In this document: positions 1 to 11,827 of the stretch, one piece after another
Position numbering within the stretch: the stretch's first letter is position 1
How the letters are laid out: every line of letters begins with the position of its first letter
Source of the DNA: Sphagnum magellanicum
Lineage: Eukaryota > Streptophyta > Sphagnopsida > Sphagnales > Sphagnaceae
Length of the DNA: 64,000 bases
Assembly (NCBI GenBank): GCA_021904315.1
Contig: CM038925.1
Location: 5,272,501 to 5,336,500 of the forward strand
Direction of reading: 5' to 3'
The notes under the pieces: model-generated
Told to the model about the DNA's origin: nothing
The model's database searches: none
The model's input: the letters and a program-made list of their open reading frames with translations, nothing else
Made by a program: the position numbers and the translations under genes

Positions 1-912
1 AAAAAAAAAGGGTCCAGAACATGATGAGGAAGAATGAAGGTGAGATGAGATTTTTTGGCCTCACTATCACATTATTTGTTGAGAGTTGATGATATCCCAC
101 TCCTTTCTTCCTTTGTGTGTGTTGTGTGTTGTACTATTGTCTTACACATTGTGGGAACCACCCACCTCACCCACCAGTGGCTACTTTTTGTTTTCTGGGG
201 GGAGCTAGGTCATAAAGGATCAGCCTGCAAACTCTGTCTATAACACAACTTGCTGGTTGGATTTCTACACTATAGGCCAAATGTAGGGGTGCATTGTGGA
301 ATGAGGTATGTATGATTCCTAACCAACTGGAAAGAAAACAAATATGCAAAGGACCCAAAGTGTTTTTTAGTACAAGTGAAAGTTGCATCTGTGGGCAATT
401 GAAGTGAAGTGAAGTGAATCGAATCACAACCCACCCCTCATGATGGGCGAGTTGAGATTCATTCACAGTAAGGGATTTTTTAACCTAGTGGCTTCCATAG
501 TGAAAGCATTGGCTGGGCATAATGATTGATTGGTCCAAGTGGTGGCGTTTTAAAAATGATCTCTCACTTTATACTATCAATTTTTCATGTTTATGGGTGA
601 GGATTGGAGGGGGGGGGGGAAATAATCACCACTTTGTGTTGGATGTGGGAAACACTGGTGCATGCCCCCAATAGGAAGTGTGGGTAGAGATCGTGAGATG
701 CTCTTAGACAAAGTTTATGAGCTTTGTTGGTGACCGGTAACTCACTCACTTGTTGATTCCTGAGTGTTGCATGAATGATTTGTTTATCATCTTTAATTTT
801 TCACTTTATGAATTTGTTTGGAAACCAAGGAACTCCAAAATTGCTCATGTCGTGTTGTTGTATTTCCTATTTTTGTGTTGTTGAACGATTTGCTAAACAA
901 AATTAACAAGAA
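1..912. other. intergenic, no gene recognised
   Basis: No coding region or RNA gene could be supported here. The stretch holds ordinary AT-rich sequence, a G homopolymer near 610-620 and short open frames on both strands that match nothing recognised. Its right end (about 900-934) is T-rich and finishes in TTTCTAG, which could be a splice acceptor for the candidate exon that follows. Confidence 0.5.
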
Positions 913-934
913 ATGGTTAATTTGTTGTTTCTAG

Positions 935-1240
935 GACATAGGCTCCAGGAGAAGACAGTGTTCATGATGCAACAATCCATTAGTGGGGTGGAACTAAACC
1001 CAGGTGCACCAACCCCACAGAGCTTGGGCACTCCCGCAACAAAATGGATAGATTTTGCTGAGGTTCAGATGGGATGCTCCATCTGGATTCCAGATACTTA
1101 TCAACATACTCTTTTATATTTTTCTTCAAACATTTGGAGCCCCTTTTCAATCAGCGAAAGAGTCATCAGACAAGATGACAATCCTGAAAGCATGATTCAG
1201 ATGCTCCAACTATACAAACAAAACACGCTATACCCAGTTT
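935..1240 (+). other. possible exon of an unrecognised gene
   Basis: This stretch is less AT-rich than its surroundings and stays open in one frame. A T-rich tract ending in TTTCTAG precedes it, and the end falls at TTTG followed by GTGAGC, a good splice donor. Translated as one exon it gives about 100 residues, including NPGAPTPQSLGTP and KWIDFAEVQMG. I do not recognise the family and see no conserved domain. It may be an exon of a gene whose other exons lie outside or were not identified, a gene relic, or chance. Confidence is low because one open frame with plausible splice signals is weak evidence in a window this large. Confidence 0.25.
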
Positions 1241-1394
1241 GGTGAGCAACTTGAAAGCACTGATTCTCCAACTAGGCTATGTACACTCCACCTTCAAAAG
1301 GAGAACTAGAGCCTACAGGTATCCTCCTTTTGGGAGATGTCCATCAATCCACTTTTGTCAAGTATCATACAAATTGTCAATATTTCCTTCAAAT

Positions 1395-1416
1395 TTGTTG
1401 TTGTTGTTGTTGTTGT
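1395..1416. repeat. (TTG)n microsatellite
   Basis: About seven TTG units, followed by a T-rich tract. It probably lies in non-coding DNA. Open frames across it encode only cysteine or glutamine runs and are artefacts of the repeat. Confidence 0.85.
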
Positions 1417-1996
1417 TTCTTTTTCCTGTTTTGTTTTGTTTTGTCTTTTTTGGTTGTGTTTGAGAATTTTGAGTTTCTAAGGTTTGGGGAATTGGGTTCA
1501 GTGGCATTACACACCAAAAGAAGGGAAAGTAAAGCTAAATTAATCATTTGAATGATTGGATCAACTAAATTGTTTGAATACTTGGCTTCAATCAATTCTC
1601 TTTGTATGTGCATGTCCCTTGTCTGACCATCTTCTTCATCAATAATTCATGGAAAAAATTTACATTGTCAAAAAGATTGTTAGAATTCATTTTGAGAGTT
1701 GCACTATGACCTGAAATACGAGCATGCAGACATTGTCCCAAGGATGGGACATGGAGTTCATTGATCCTTGTCTCCTCAGGTGCACAGAAATGCAGTGAGA
1801 AGCATCACCACATTTCGGCCCCATGAACTATGGTGAAGAAAATTGATCACCTCAATGGAGTTCTTTGCATTTTGAGGTATGTTGTATAATAGCTGTAGAA
1901 TTTGGGCACAAATTCAAGTCAAGTCCCATGGCAGAGTACATGCACGACATTGGTTTGTGGGGAGTAATGGGGATGCTATGCGCGGGGACAAATTTC

Positions 1997-2181
1997 AGGT
2001 GCCTTGTGCTTTCTCCTCGTGCAATTCATGCCTTGGCCCAAATGCTTGCTCTTTTGGAGCCTCTGGGCATGGAACAAACCAGAACACCAAGAATCAAGGA
2101 GTTAAAAAGAGAAGGCTAATTGAACCCGAACTCAATTTGTTAGATTTGTTGGAAGACTCCTCTACTCAGCTTCTAATGTAG
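1997..2181 (+). other. possible terminal exon of an unrecognised gene
   Basis: An open frame ends at a stop at 2179-2181 and gives a tail containing GVKKRRLIEPELNLLDLLED. A possible acceptor (AAATTTCAG) precedes 1999. The tail has an acidic, leucine-rich look and a basic KKRR patch, but no family is recognised. If real it could belong with the candidate exon at 935-1240, although no convincing exon chain between them could be assembled. The bases between 1241 and 1996 hold a TTG repeat and nothing else recognised. Confidence 0.2.
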
Positions 2182-2237
2182 GAACTAGGAACTGCTTTTG
2201 GGAACTTGGGTGGGTGTCAATTTTTGAATTCAAACTT

Positions 2238-2243
<6 letters not shown>

Positions 2244-2268
<25 letters not shown>
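2244..2268. repeat. (AC)n microsatellite
   Basis: Uninterrupted CA/AC dinucleotide run of about 12 units in non-coding sequence. Confidence 0.9.
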
Positions 2269-2539
2269 TGTGGGGAAGGTATGGATGAAATTACATGAAA
2301 GATGTGAATACAATTGGAATGAAATATAAAAATAGTTTAAATGTCCTTTGTGAAAGCCCGATCCAACTCTCGTTTACTTCGATGCCATGGAGTAATAGGT
2401 GCAACTCTTTTAAAATCCAATTGGGATGGCTCTAGTTTAAACAAATCAAAATATATCATATCCAAATTTCAATTGAAAATTGGATGAAATTGAGCCTAGG
2501 GTTGTGAAAATGTTCAAGTGCTTGTTTAGATATTGATGT

Positions 2540-2940
2540 TGCTCAACATCATGTTGGACTAGGGTCAACTTAGGTCAAAGCTTATGTTGAGTTGCTTGAG
2601 GCAAGTTTAAGACGATTGATACTCTTGTTGTTTAGTCACTTTAAACCCTGTGATGATTGAAATAACGTTTGGTCACCAAACCCTTATAGGGTTAAAAAAA
2701 CACCTCAAATTTCGTCATTGGATCAATTGTGAAAATTGAACCTTTGTTGATTGGATGATTGAAAATTTTCAATTAGTTGATTTTGGGGGAAAAAAACTTT
2801 CAATAGCTCATTTTCGACAATTGAACTCTTTTTGTCACTTGATTTCAATGATTGGAATTTTTAATTGCTAAATTTGACGATTGAAAAAAATTCATCACTA
2901 AAAAAAATGTTGACATTTGACAATGGGTGAAATTGATGTG
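2540..2940. repeat. dispersed repeat with degenerate GATTGAAA units, copy 1
   Basis: The left part (AGGTCAAAGCTTATGTTGAG, then a TTGAGGCAAG-like block, then GTGATGATTGAAA with TTTGGTCACC) aligns with 30860-31110, so this is a dispersed repeat. From about 2650 the sequence repeats a short motif around GATTGAAA at irregular 25-40 bp spacing, as in a decayed minisatellite. No coding content was seen. Confidence 0.6.
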
Positions 2941-5900
2941 TTTGGATGAATGTTGGTGTGGTGATCGACCCAAAATGCATCATTTTTGACAATCTCTATT
3001 AAGCCAAAATCAATCCAAGATTAGATAGTTAGAACTCTAGCTCAAATCAATTTGGTTTGATTAGAATCCATTCAAAACTAGTTTGGAAATGGAACAAGAT
3101 TTTAGTGAGCTTAGTTTAGCTTTAGGAATTGGCATCAACTTAACTTCATTAAAATCCATTTAAATCTAAAATTTGTTTGGGATTGGACCTACATTTAGAT
3201 CATGAACCAACTTGGATGGACATCCAAGATGGATGTGATCGACCTCAATCTAATTGGGATTAGTCCAAAAATGGCCTAACATTTAATTTGGATAGATTTG
3301 GTTTAAACAAATTGAATAGATCATATCAAAACTTCAATTGAAATTGGACAAAATTAAATTGGATTTAGTCCAATATTGGACCAAAATGAAGTAATAATAT
3401 AATGTCAATTATATAATTTTATATAAAGTTGTATTTAAAATATTATTATTACCTATTATCTAATTGCACCCACTCCCCTTCCCAATTTATGGATTTTCTT
3501 AATTTGGAAAAAACCAAGTTGGTTTTTACAGTTGTATAAGAAGATAAAAATTGTTGGTTTTCAAAAAAATGTGAGAATTGCCCAACACTAATATATACTT
3601 GATAATGAAATTGGTAGAACCCTAATATGAAGTTGATATTACTTTAGGTCCTTGCTGTGTAGGTATTTGTATGAGAGATTGGATTTGTCTAAACAAATGT
3701 AAATATGCAAACATGATCCACATATGTCCCCTTTTGTCCTATGTTTATTTAAAAATATTTAGGGAATATTCTTGCAATATTTTAGATATATGTTTTTTAA
3801 AATTTAAATTTTCAATTATATTATTGTGTTAAAGTTGATATTTAAAAATTCTAAAAAATGTGTCATTTTCAAATATTTTAAAGTCTTTTAAAAAGTTTTT
3901 CAAGCATTTAAAAACATAGGTTATAATGTTTTCCAAATGTTTTTGGACATTTTATACTCTTATATTCAATTTCAAATTTTTGTAAATGGTTCCATAAGAT
4001 ATTAGAAACATTGTTGTATAAACACACAAAACATTTTCAACATTAATTTGATGTATCACTTACAAACATGTAAAATTAACTATTAGTTACACCTTAGGTA
4101 GGTCATATGAATTTACATACTAAGGTTCTGGCTTGGTACCCACCCAACATTGGTAGAAACCATGTTTAAATTATATATCAATGATTAGGAGAAATCAATA
4201 ACTAACTTGAATAGTTAGTGACATTTTAGGTAGCTAATGATGTATCTAAACATAATGGATGACAATCATTTTAACTAGATTAACAATGGTGTCATAATTA
4301 AACCTTAAACCCAACTTATACACCCTCCCCTCTCCCGCTCCCACCCCCAAATGACAATTGTTATAAAATATTTTCACATTAGATGTATAAGTAAGTAACT
4401 ATAACACATACTATAATCACCTTGTGTTTTATTATCTTGTTTTGTCTTGTTCCTCACCAATTTTTGCCTTGCTTCATTTAGATTTCAAAATTACTAGTGT
4501 GATTGTGCCTTTTAATGATGTATTATTTGCAATGAAATATTACTTAGTAATATAGTTCATTTGATTCATTTATTATCCTTTGTTCACTAGGGGAATTCAC
4601 CTTGTGTCATCAATCACCAATGAAAGCTTTGGAGATTGATGATATGGATTGCCAACTAACCATTCAAGTTAGATAGGAACATCATGAGGCTTAGTGCTTG
4701 AGCAAGAATGGTGTGTTGGGTTAAATGATTTGGAGCTCCAAAACTTGGAGTGTGGTTGTTGTAATGGTAAAGTACTTTTGAACATTTCTTACAATTGTTA
4801 TGTTGTATTTTTCATCAAGTTATTTTGGTGTTTTCTCAACAATTCTTATGGGTTGTAAGCTTGGGTTGGAATTGATGGTTAATAATCATGTAGTTGACAA
4901 ACATGGGGATATTGACATTAAAAAAATTATGAACATACTTATCCCTTAGAAAAATTGTTGTTTTGTAAGTGACCCCAATTGTGAGATTGTTATATTGTCC
5001 ATGAAAATATAATGATACTTAACTAAATCTAGTGATTAAAACAATTGACATGATATTTAAAAATTAGTTTAACACATAAGATAATGACAAAAATGAAGTT
5101 AGGTGATAATCTTATATATATAGATTGAACTTTCCTATTGAATGTGTATTTAGTGCAATTGTATTACACTTTTACTCTTTGAATACAAAAGTCATAAATC
5201 AACATGCATGTCATATCAAAATGACTATTCTAAAGTGATGTAATTCATATAATACATTGTTTTTTATGAATGGAATTTCACAACTACATTAATAAATTAT
5301 CATGAACTGAAAAATAAATGTGATTTGCCCAATCTAAAAAGATCAATAGAGAAATGACTTTCACCATGTCTATCTCCAACAAATTGATAGGTGTAATCAA
5401 CTTTAGTGTTTAGGAAGTCAAGCTTTGAATGACTTTTAAGAAGAGGAACTTATGGAATTATCATTAGGCAAGACATTTTAGTTGTATTAACTAACAACAT
5501 CATAGCTCTAAAATAAATTTGCAAGCTAAAGGAGCTAAAGGAGGCCATGTATTGTTGAAGAGGTTGAATCAAAAATTTGATGTTGTCAAGTTGAGATTAA
5601 AATAGACCAAACGCTTCTAATTTTGATAAGGTTATTGAATGACGAGTTCACACCATTCATTCATGGTTGATGTTGAAACTTTAGAAAAATGTTGGAAGAC
5701 TTTTTAAAGGTTATACAAGAATCAAAATGATGCAAACTTGTTATACTTAAGGGTCAAACATGTTAATAGGTCACTTGCTTAGATGACCATTTAGAAAACA
5801 TTGGGTTGCTTTGTTAATATGATGTGGTAGATTACCATTGGTTACAAAAGCTGATGGATTTTAAGTCCATGATTTTTACAATGGCCAAAAATAATTGTGA

Positions 5901-6098
5901 CAAAGAAAAATGTCAAATTATATTATTGTTGAAAGGTTTTGATAATTAGTCTACATGATTATGTCATTTTGGAAATGTTTCAAGTCCTTTAAAAAATATG
6001 AAAAAAACAATGAAAACATCACAATCAATGCTTTAGAAGTGCTTTTGAGAACTCCTTTCTCATTATATTCATTCCAAATTATTACAAATGATTCCATA
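2941..6098. other. AT-rich intergenic with old repeats
   Basis: No gene was recognised. The block at about 3800-4080 is a diverged paralogue of the DNA flanking the inserted element at 6099-6705. It lacks that insertion and so serves as an empty site (CATA at 3993-3996). The rest is AT-rich sequence without long open frames. Confidence 0.5.
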
Positions 6099-6705
6099 GG
6101 GTGAGTGAAAACTATAGTGACTCACTTTTGTGTCATAGTGACAATTTTGGTGATATGAGTGTAAATGCAATGGTGAATTTGTATTTTAAATGTCATAATA
6201 TTTTAATAAGGACCTAGTTTGAGATTATTAACTTGAGTATACATATGATGAATGCATTTGTTATGCATAACTTGTAAAATAAAATAATACATGATCTTCT
6301 AAAGTGCAACATGTGGATTGTGCACCTTGCCAACAAGTTTCATATATGGACTTCAAAATGGTATATGGACAATCAAGTTTTAAGGATGTTGTAACATGTC
6401 AACTGTAAGTTAGTCTTAATGAAAATTTTAATCTTTTTTATTATTTTAAAAAATGAGTATTTTCAAAAGTCCGTATCACTATGGAAAACTATTCATTTTA
6501 TTTTGGGTTTATGCACACTTATATCAAATATTTATCTTTAGAAGGGCACAAATATAAACAAAAAAACATTGCGCAAGTGACATTGATGAATTGTTGATGT
6601 TTTATTATTTAATCCTTTTAGGGCTCCAAAAAAATACAAAGGAATATGGACTTGGGTGAAGTCTTCATGTGCCACTTCGTGAGCCACTATAGTTTGCACT
6701 CACCC
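6099..6705. mobile_element. non-autonomous TIR DNA transposon, 607 bp, 4-bp TSD CATA
   Basis: The ends are inverted repeats of about 27 bp. The left end starts GGGTGAGTGAAAACTATAGT, and the reverse complement of the right end starts GGGTGAGTGCAAACTATAGT, with two differences in all. CATA flanks both sides (6095-6098 and 6706-6709) as a target duplication. The homologous block near 3990-4010 reads TTCCATAAGATATTAGAAAC with no insert, which matches the joined flanks and confirms both boundaries. There is no transposase frame, so movement would depend on an enzyme supplied elsewhere. Other members with GGGTG ends lie at 22137, 25150, 46273 and 48750. Confidence 0.88.
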
Positions 6706-9700
6706 CATAATATGTTAGAAACATTATCGTCAAAAAAAATTAAAAACTTGTACCATTAAGACAACATTTAATCCAAAAACATGCAGAACCAAACATAATT
6801 GGTTACATTCACTTTGGTTCATATTAGTGTGATTGTGCTAGGTTAAACAAAAAGTTTCACATTACCAAAATGGAAGATATAAACCAAGTTGCAAATTTTT
6901 GAAGGACATCAAAGACACTAATGTCAATGCATGAATTAGTTAACCAATATTGGTTCAGAATGTAGTTTTTTATGAGTTGGTTAAATGTTGAAAACCAATT
7001 GAAGTGTATCAAAATCCATATTTGCGATTGGCAAACATGTTGATAATGTAAGAGTAATGTAAATCATCTTCAATGCACTTTTGTCAAGTTGTGAAAACTT
7101 CATACAATCAATTATTACACAAGATGTTTTACTTCATTTTACATGTTTGTGCGCAAATTATTCATGGAAAAATCATGTAGGGAGTTTACATACATAGACA
7201 TGAATGAAGATTAGGTTTTTTGCTTTAAGTCTTTAATAACAAAGGGGAAATATAGCTTTAATGTTAAGAGTTGGGTGAAAACACATTATAATGGAATTTT
7301 ATGGAAGTCACAGTAACAACTATTTTAAATTAATCAAGTCTTGTTGCACACAATTCAAATGCAATTGAAAAATTTGGCAAAAAAAAGAAGAAAAATTGAA
7401 ATTATCTTTCAATCCTCCCAATTTTGAAAAAAAAACACAAAACTAAATTCAATATTTAATCAAAGGTGAACTTTGTAATGTAAGGCACATCCAATTCATT
7501 GTCCAAAATATTATGATGATCAACTTTTTGCTTCTAATGAACTTGGAGAACATGCCTACAATTTTTACTACCACAAATTAAAATATCATAACACTTAAGA
7601 TGAAAGAATCAAGTAAGATTTTTTTAAAAAAATTAAATTATTTTTTTAAAGATTCAAAATGAAAACCTCAAAATCATAAAGTCCATTTAGATATTTAAAT
7701 TGATTTTTTCAAGGCCCATATTTTAAAAGACGTTTTTAAAATGTTTAAAGTAGGGTGGTATGAATTTGAAAATGGAAAAAATGTGAACCTATATGATTGA
7801 TATGTTTTTAGTGAAAAATCATTGGATGTGGACTCTAAACATGAACTTTAAATTGCCAATTTTGGTCCACCCTGATATGCTTTCATCCAACTAAGGACGG
7901 CATTTAAGCCAATTGACTTATTAGGACATATCAAAAAGGCCTTCAAATTGTGAGATCATCATCCAAAGGTGTGTTAACACTTCATATAATAAATAATGGA
8001 ATGGGTTGTGTTAGAATACAAGGCATCACTTTAAGTATATGTAACAATTTGGACTAGTTGGAACCCTAGGCATGCAAATTTATCAAACAATAAATAACCA
8101 AATGAATTTTGAAAGACCTTGGTGAACATGGTAGAAGAGACTAGAAGAAGGAAGAAAAAAATGAAATCTCAATTCCTAAGCTATTTGAAGTTGTGATGGT
8201 GATGGATGGAATGGACAAAATGAGTTTCTAAAAGCCAAAGGTCACATGAAAGGATTCAGTTGGAACCTACTATATTGGAAAAAAAATGTGTTCATTGTAA
8301 TGCACCTTTACATTTGATAATTGATGATGATATCAAGTTCAAGAATCCCTAGGAAAATAAAGTAATTAAAATCCTAGAGACATTTATTATTGCCCTTAAT
8401 ATAAAGAATGAGATACTAATTGGTATTTGAATTTTGGAGCATTTAAATATGTCTTTAAAAACATATAAAATTTAAACATAACCAAGCTTTAAAAAGTTGG
8501 TATTGTAATGTGACAATCATTTATAGACATAATCATGTAGTTCATGGAAAAGGAGAAGTTGCCTTTTCTCACAATGGTGAAAATGAACATTGCCAACAAT
8601 GTGTTCTTCCTTCCTTGGTGTACAAAAGGATTTGCTTTTTGTTGGAACCATCACAAATGGACTATCATAGATGAAGGTCATGTGGTGATCTTTTGACTAC
8701 TTATGGTTTTGTTGAATCACAATCACCAAAAACACAGATAAAAATAAGAAAAAGGGACCTAGAAAATGGACCTTATACAAATTGGATCATGAATCATTGC
8801 ACTCTTAGTTGAAGCAAATTTGAACAAACTCTTGTGGACACCAAAAAATAAGCCATTTGCATTTGATTTCAAAGCTTGAACACCATCTCAAAGAAAGAAC
8901 AACACAAAAAATCCCACCCATTTTAGTCACTAATCATGTGTTTAACCATTGAATGTTTGGAAAACAAGAATTTAAATTGGCATCAACACAGAGTGCAACA
9001 AGAATAAAAAAGTTGGGGAAATAGCTAGCACATAAATTATGAGGCCATACACTATGATGTTTGGGAAGGTTGCTACCATATGTTTTAGAATGTGGATCAA
9101 GAAGCTTTGTCATTCAATGTATTAATGATTATAGTTTAAAATTGGTCTTATTTTAAAAAATTTAAAGTGAGATTTTTGAAATGTTTAAAATGTTTAAAAG
9201 ATTGCTAGAGATGAATATGGATGAAAAGATCAAAATTTTTCATACTAATAAATGTGGTGACCATGGAACACATTTTTGAGGAGTTCAAATTGTTTTGGTG
9301 AAAACATGAAATTTAAAGACAACTAATCACTACCTACATACCCCATCAAATTAGCACATCAAAATGGAAACATAGGATAATCCTAGGAATTAGCAATATG
9401 GCTATTGAGAAATATAGTTTTGGAATGAAGTAGTCAACATTGTTTTTATTTGACAAAGTTTGTCAAAACAAACAAAGGAATTATTCATTGGGATGCCTTT
9501 AAAGTTTGATCATTGAAAACCTTTAAATGCTTTGCTTATGTCATGTCACACAAGGTAAATGAAAAGAATTACAAATAAAGTCAATAGTCACAATGTTTGT
9601 GGTTTATGCCATCAATTCAAAGGCCCATAGGTGCTCCAACCTAGAGACATGCATAAGATACTAATATTGAAAGATGTGGTGTTTGACAAACATATTATGA

Positions 9701-10132
9701 GATTGAGCAATTTGTTCATTAAGGAGTCAAAAAATTGCATGAACATCACATTCCACTTACTTTGATTCATTTTCTACATAGATCCATGAACTTTTCTCTT
9801 TAGGAAAGTTCATCATTTTGAAAGACCAAAGTTCACAAATGGAATTTTCTTTGAAGGCAACTAAATTGATGCATGATTAGATCAAAGTTTTCTAAAAAAT
9901 TGTGCATCAAGTTGAGCCTTCAAACTCCTTGGTGTAGTTGATGTTGTGAATGTCTATGATTTCTTCTTGGTGACATATTTGTTCTTTGAATGTTAGCTAT
10001 AGTTTGTAAGTTGGAGCTACCTATTGAGACACTCAAATTGAGAACATTCAAAATTGATCTTGCAATGGATAAATAGTTCAACATTCAAGATATTTCCTGG
10101 ATTGTGAAAAGAGAACCATGATTCCAATACCA
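6706..10132. other. AT-rich intergenic, partly decayed copia interior
   Basis: No gene was recognised. Immediately after the TIR element the old host repeat resumes, as near 4000. The right-hand part probably includes internal sequence of the copia-type element whose LTR begins at 10133, because the primer-binding-like site lies at 10116-10132 and the interior would run toward lower coordinates. No conserved pol motif could be identified, so the left limit of that fossil is unknown. Confidence 0.4.
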
Positions 10133-10381
10133 TGTTGGAAGACTTTGTTATTGGCAAACACCTCAACTTAAACATGAATTTATAATAGAATAGGAATCCT
10201 CTTTAAATACAAGATGTGATTACTAGAAGTAGCTAACCTAAAAATTTAATGACCTTCTAGAAGGCACATTGAAACCTAATGGATGAGAGCCACTTTATTT
10301 GGATGGAAACTGACATCATAACTAAAAATAATTGGATGCATGGGGGGCGTCAATTTAGAGGGAGGGATGAATTTTCCAACA
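10133..10381 (-). mobile_element. copia-type LTR fossil
   Basis: A 249-bp segment bounded by TGTTGGAA and TTCCAACA, the usual inverted ends of an LTR. On the minus strand it is followed directly by a sequence resembling the tRNA-iMet primer-binding site of plant copia elements (TGGTAT, then a CATGG a few bases on; 10116-10132). That places the element in minus orientation with its interior at lower coordinates. The second LTR was not found. The element looks old and broken: no coding domain is recognisable in the presumed interior. Confidence 0.55.
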
Positions 10382-11804
10382 AAATTGAGGTGTGCCAAGT
10401 TTTATCCATAGCCTTGGAGATAATTTGACCACCTTCAATTTTTGCTTCACATAATCAATAGATTGCCCTATTCATGATTTGTTGGAAACAAATCTAGTGG
10501 GATCTAGAAAAAAACCTTCTTTAGCATGCACCCCTTGTAAGTCCCTTTGGCAAGAAAAACGTAGTTTTGTGTGTTTTGCATGTGCTAGTTACCGATGTAC
10601 ATTTGGGACCTCCTGGTAACCTTCGTAGCTTGACTAGAATGAGCTGAGCTGCCTCGGCATTGCTTATCAATGGAAAACTCCAATCTTGAGAGTCAATTGT
10701 GTCCAAGTTCTTCACTCCAGTGGCTTCTGTAAAGGGGTGCATGATGGTACACAATTCTCAATATGAAGCTGTACATAACGAAGTTTTTTGGATTGATTGT
10801 TTAGACTTCACAATTAGCTGAAGATAATCTTCAATGGACCGCAATGTATCAGGGTGCTTCAGTTGAGTATATATATTTTTGGCGGTGTGGGTTGCAGTGT
10901 TGGAGGTTAGCTACATTGACTCTTAATGCATAGATCTTCACCAGCTTCTCCTTTTGAGCTATATATGTACTGAGCTTTAGGCACTGGGGAAAAGACCATG
11001 CCCATGGACATACATACTTGAAAGCCCAAGAGACAATGGAGAAAGTTCAATTTCATGATCAAAATATACATTACTCATTTGAAAGTAAACTGTTTGTTAT
11101 GCACATGAATCAATCAGGATGTGTCTTTTTTCAGTAGTAGCAAGTTTCCTCCATTTTTGTAAACTGTGCAAGAAGAGAAGCACAGGAATGATAGACCTAT
11201 TGTATCTGGTAATTGTGGCAGATCAGGACGTTGTAGAAGAATCTCTAAATTTTCTTTGTTGAGATAGAATCTCTATGGTTAGAACTCTTGAAACCCATTC
11301 CTCTAAATGAAGTCTTGGAGACATATATATGAAATATGAAAGCAAAACAACTGGTTAACATGGCCCAGGTTTGTAAGCCAGGGCTTGAAGGCTATAAAAC
11401 TGGTAGACTACTTCCTGCACATGTCAATAGTTTTGCTGATGTTTATCATGATCTCATTTTGAATCGGCTTTTTCACCATCTCTCCAAATGGGGACTTCTG
11501 AGTAATTTTTGCACCCTTATGATGCATGATGTTCACAGAAGAGCTTTCAAGTACATATGTTTTTCAGTCAAACCACTAGATCTTTGAACACGGTGTCCAT
11601 AGTTGAGATGGACACCAATTGCTTCTTGCCAAATCCAGGAAGGACTAAACTTCACCTGACTTAAAGCTCTACTGTGGTTGTTCGGGTTCACTCCATGTGT
11701 TTTTATAGCATTGCATGTTAACACTGTCTAAAGCTTCATCATGTACGATATGAAACTACAGAAGCTCACTGATGCCAGCAGCTCCAGGAATGCTAGGGTA
11801 TAAA
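10382..11804. other. intergenic, mixed composition, no gene recognised
   Basis: This stretch is somewhat less AT-rich than its left neighbour and has short open frames on both strands (about 10521-10754 minus, 11336-11587 plus). None carries a recognisable domain or a convincing exon chain. Probably intergenic or remnants of an unidentified element. Confidence 0.4.
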
Positions 11805-11827
11805 GGGTTTAGGGTTTAGGGTTTAGG
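11805..11827 (+). repeat. interstitial telomere-like (TTTAGGG)n tract
   Basis: Three uninterrupted GGGTTTA units plus a partial one. TTTAGGG is the telomere repeat of most land plants. An isolated short tract like this is usually a trace of double-strand-break repair or of promoter telobox use. No gene start was seen next to it. Confidence 0.85.

Noticed and set aside
5689-5710. TGTTGGAAGACTTT near 5690 as the missing second LTR
   Set aside because: Only the first dozen bases match the LTR at 10133. No TTCCAACA end or target duplication follows.
10521-10754. 77-codon minus-strand frame beside the LTR fossil
   Set aside because: No recognisable domain and no matching exon nearby; coding status cannot be supported.
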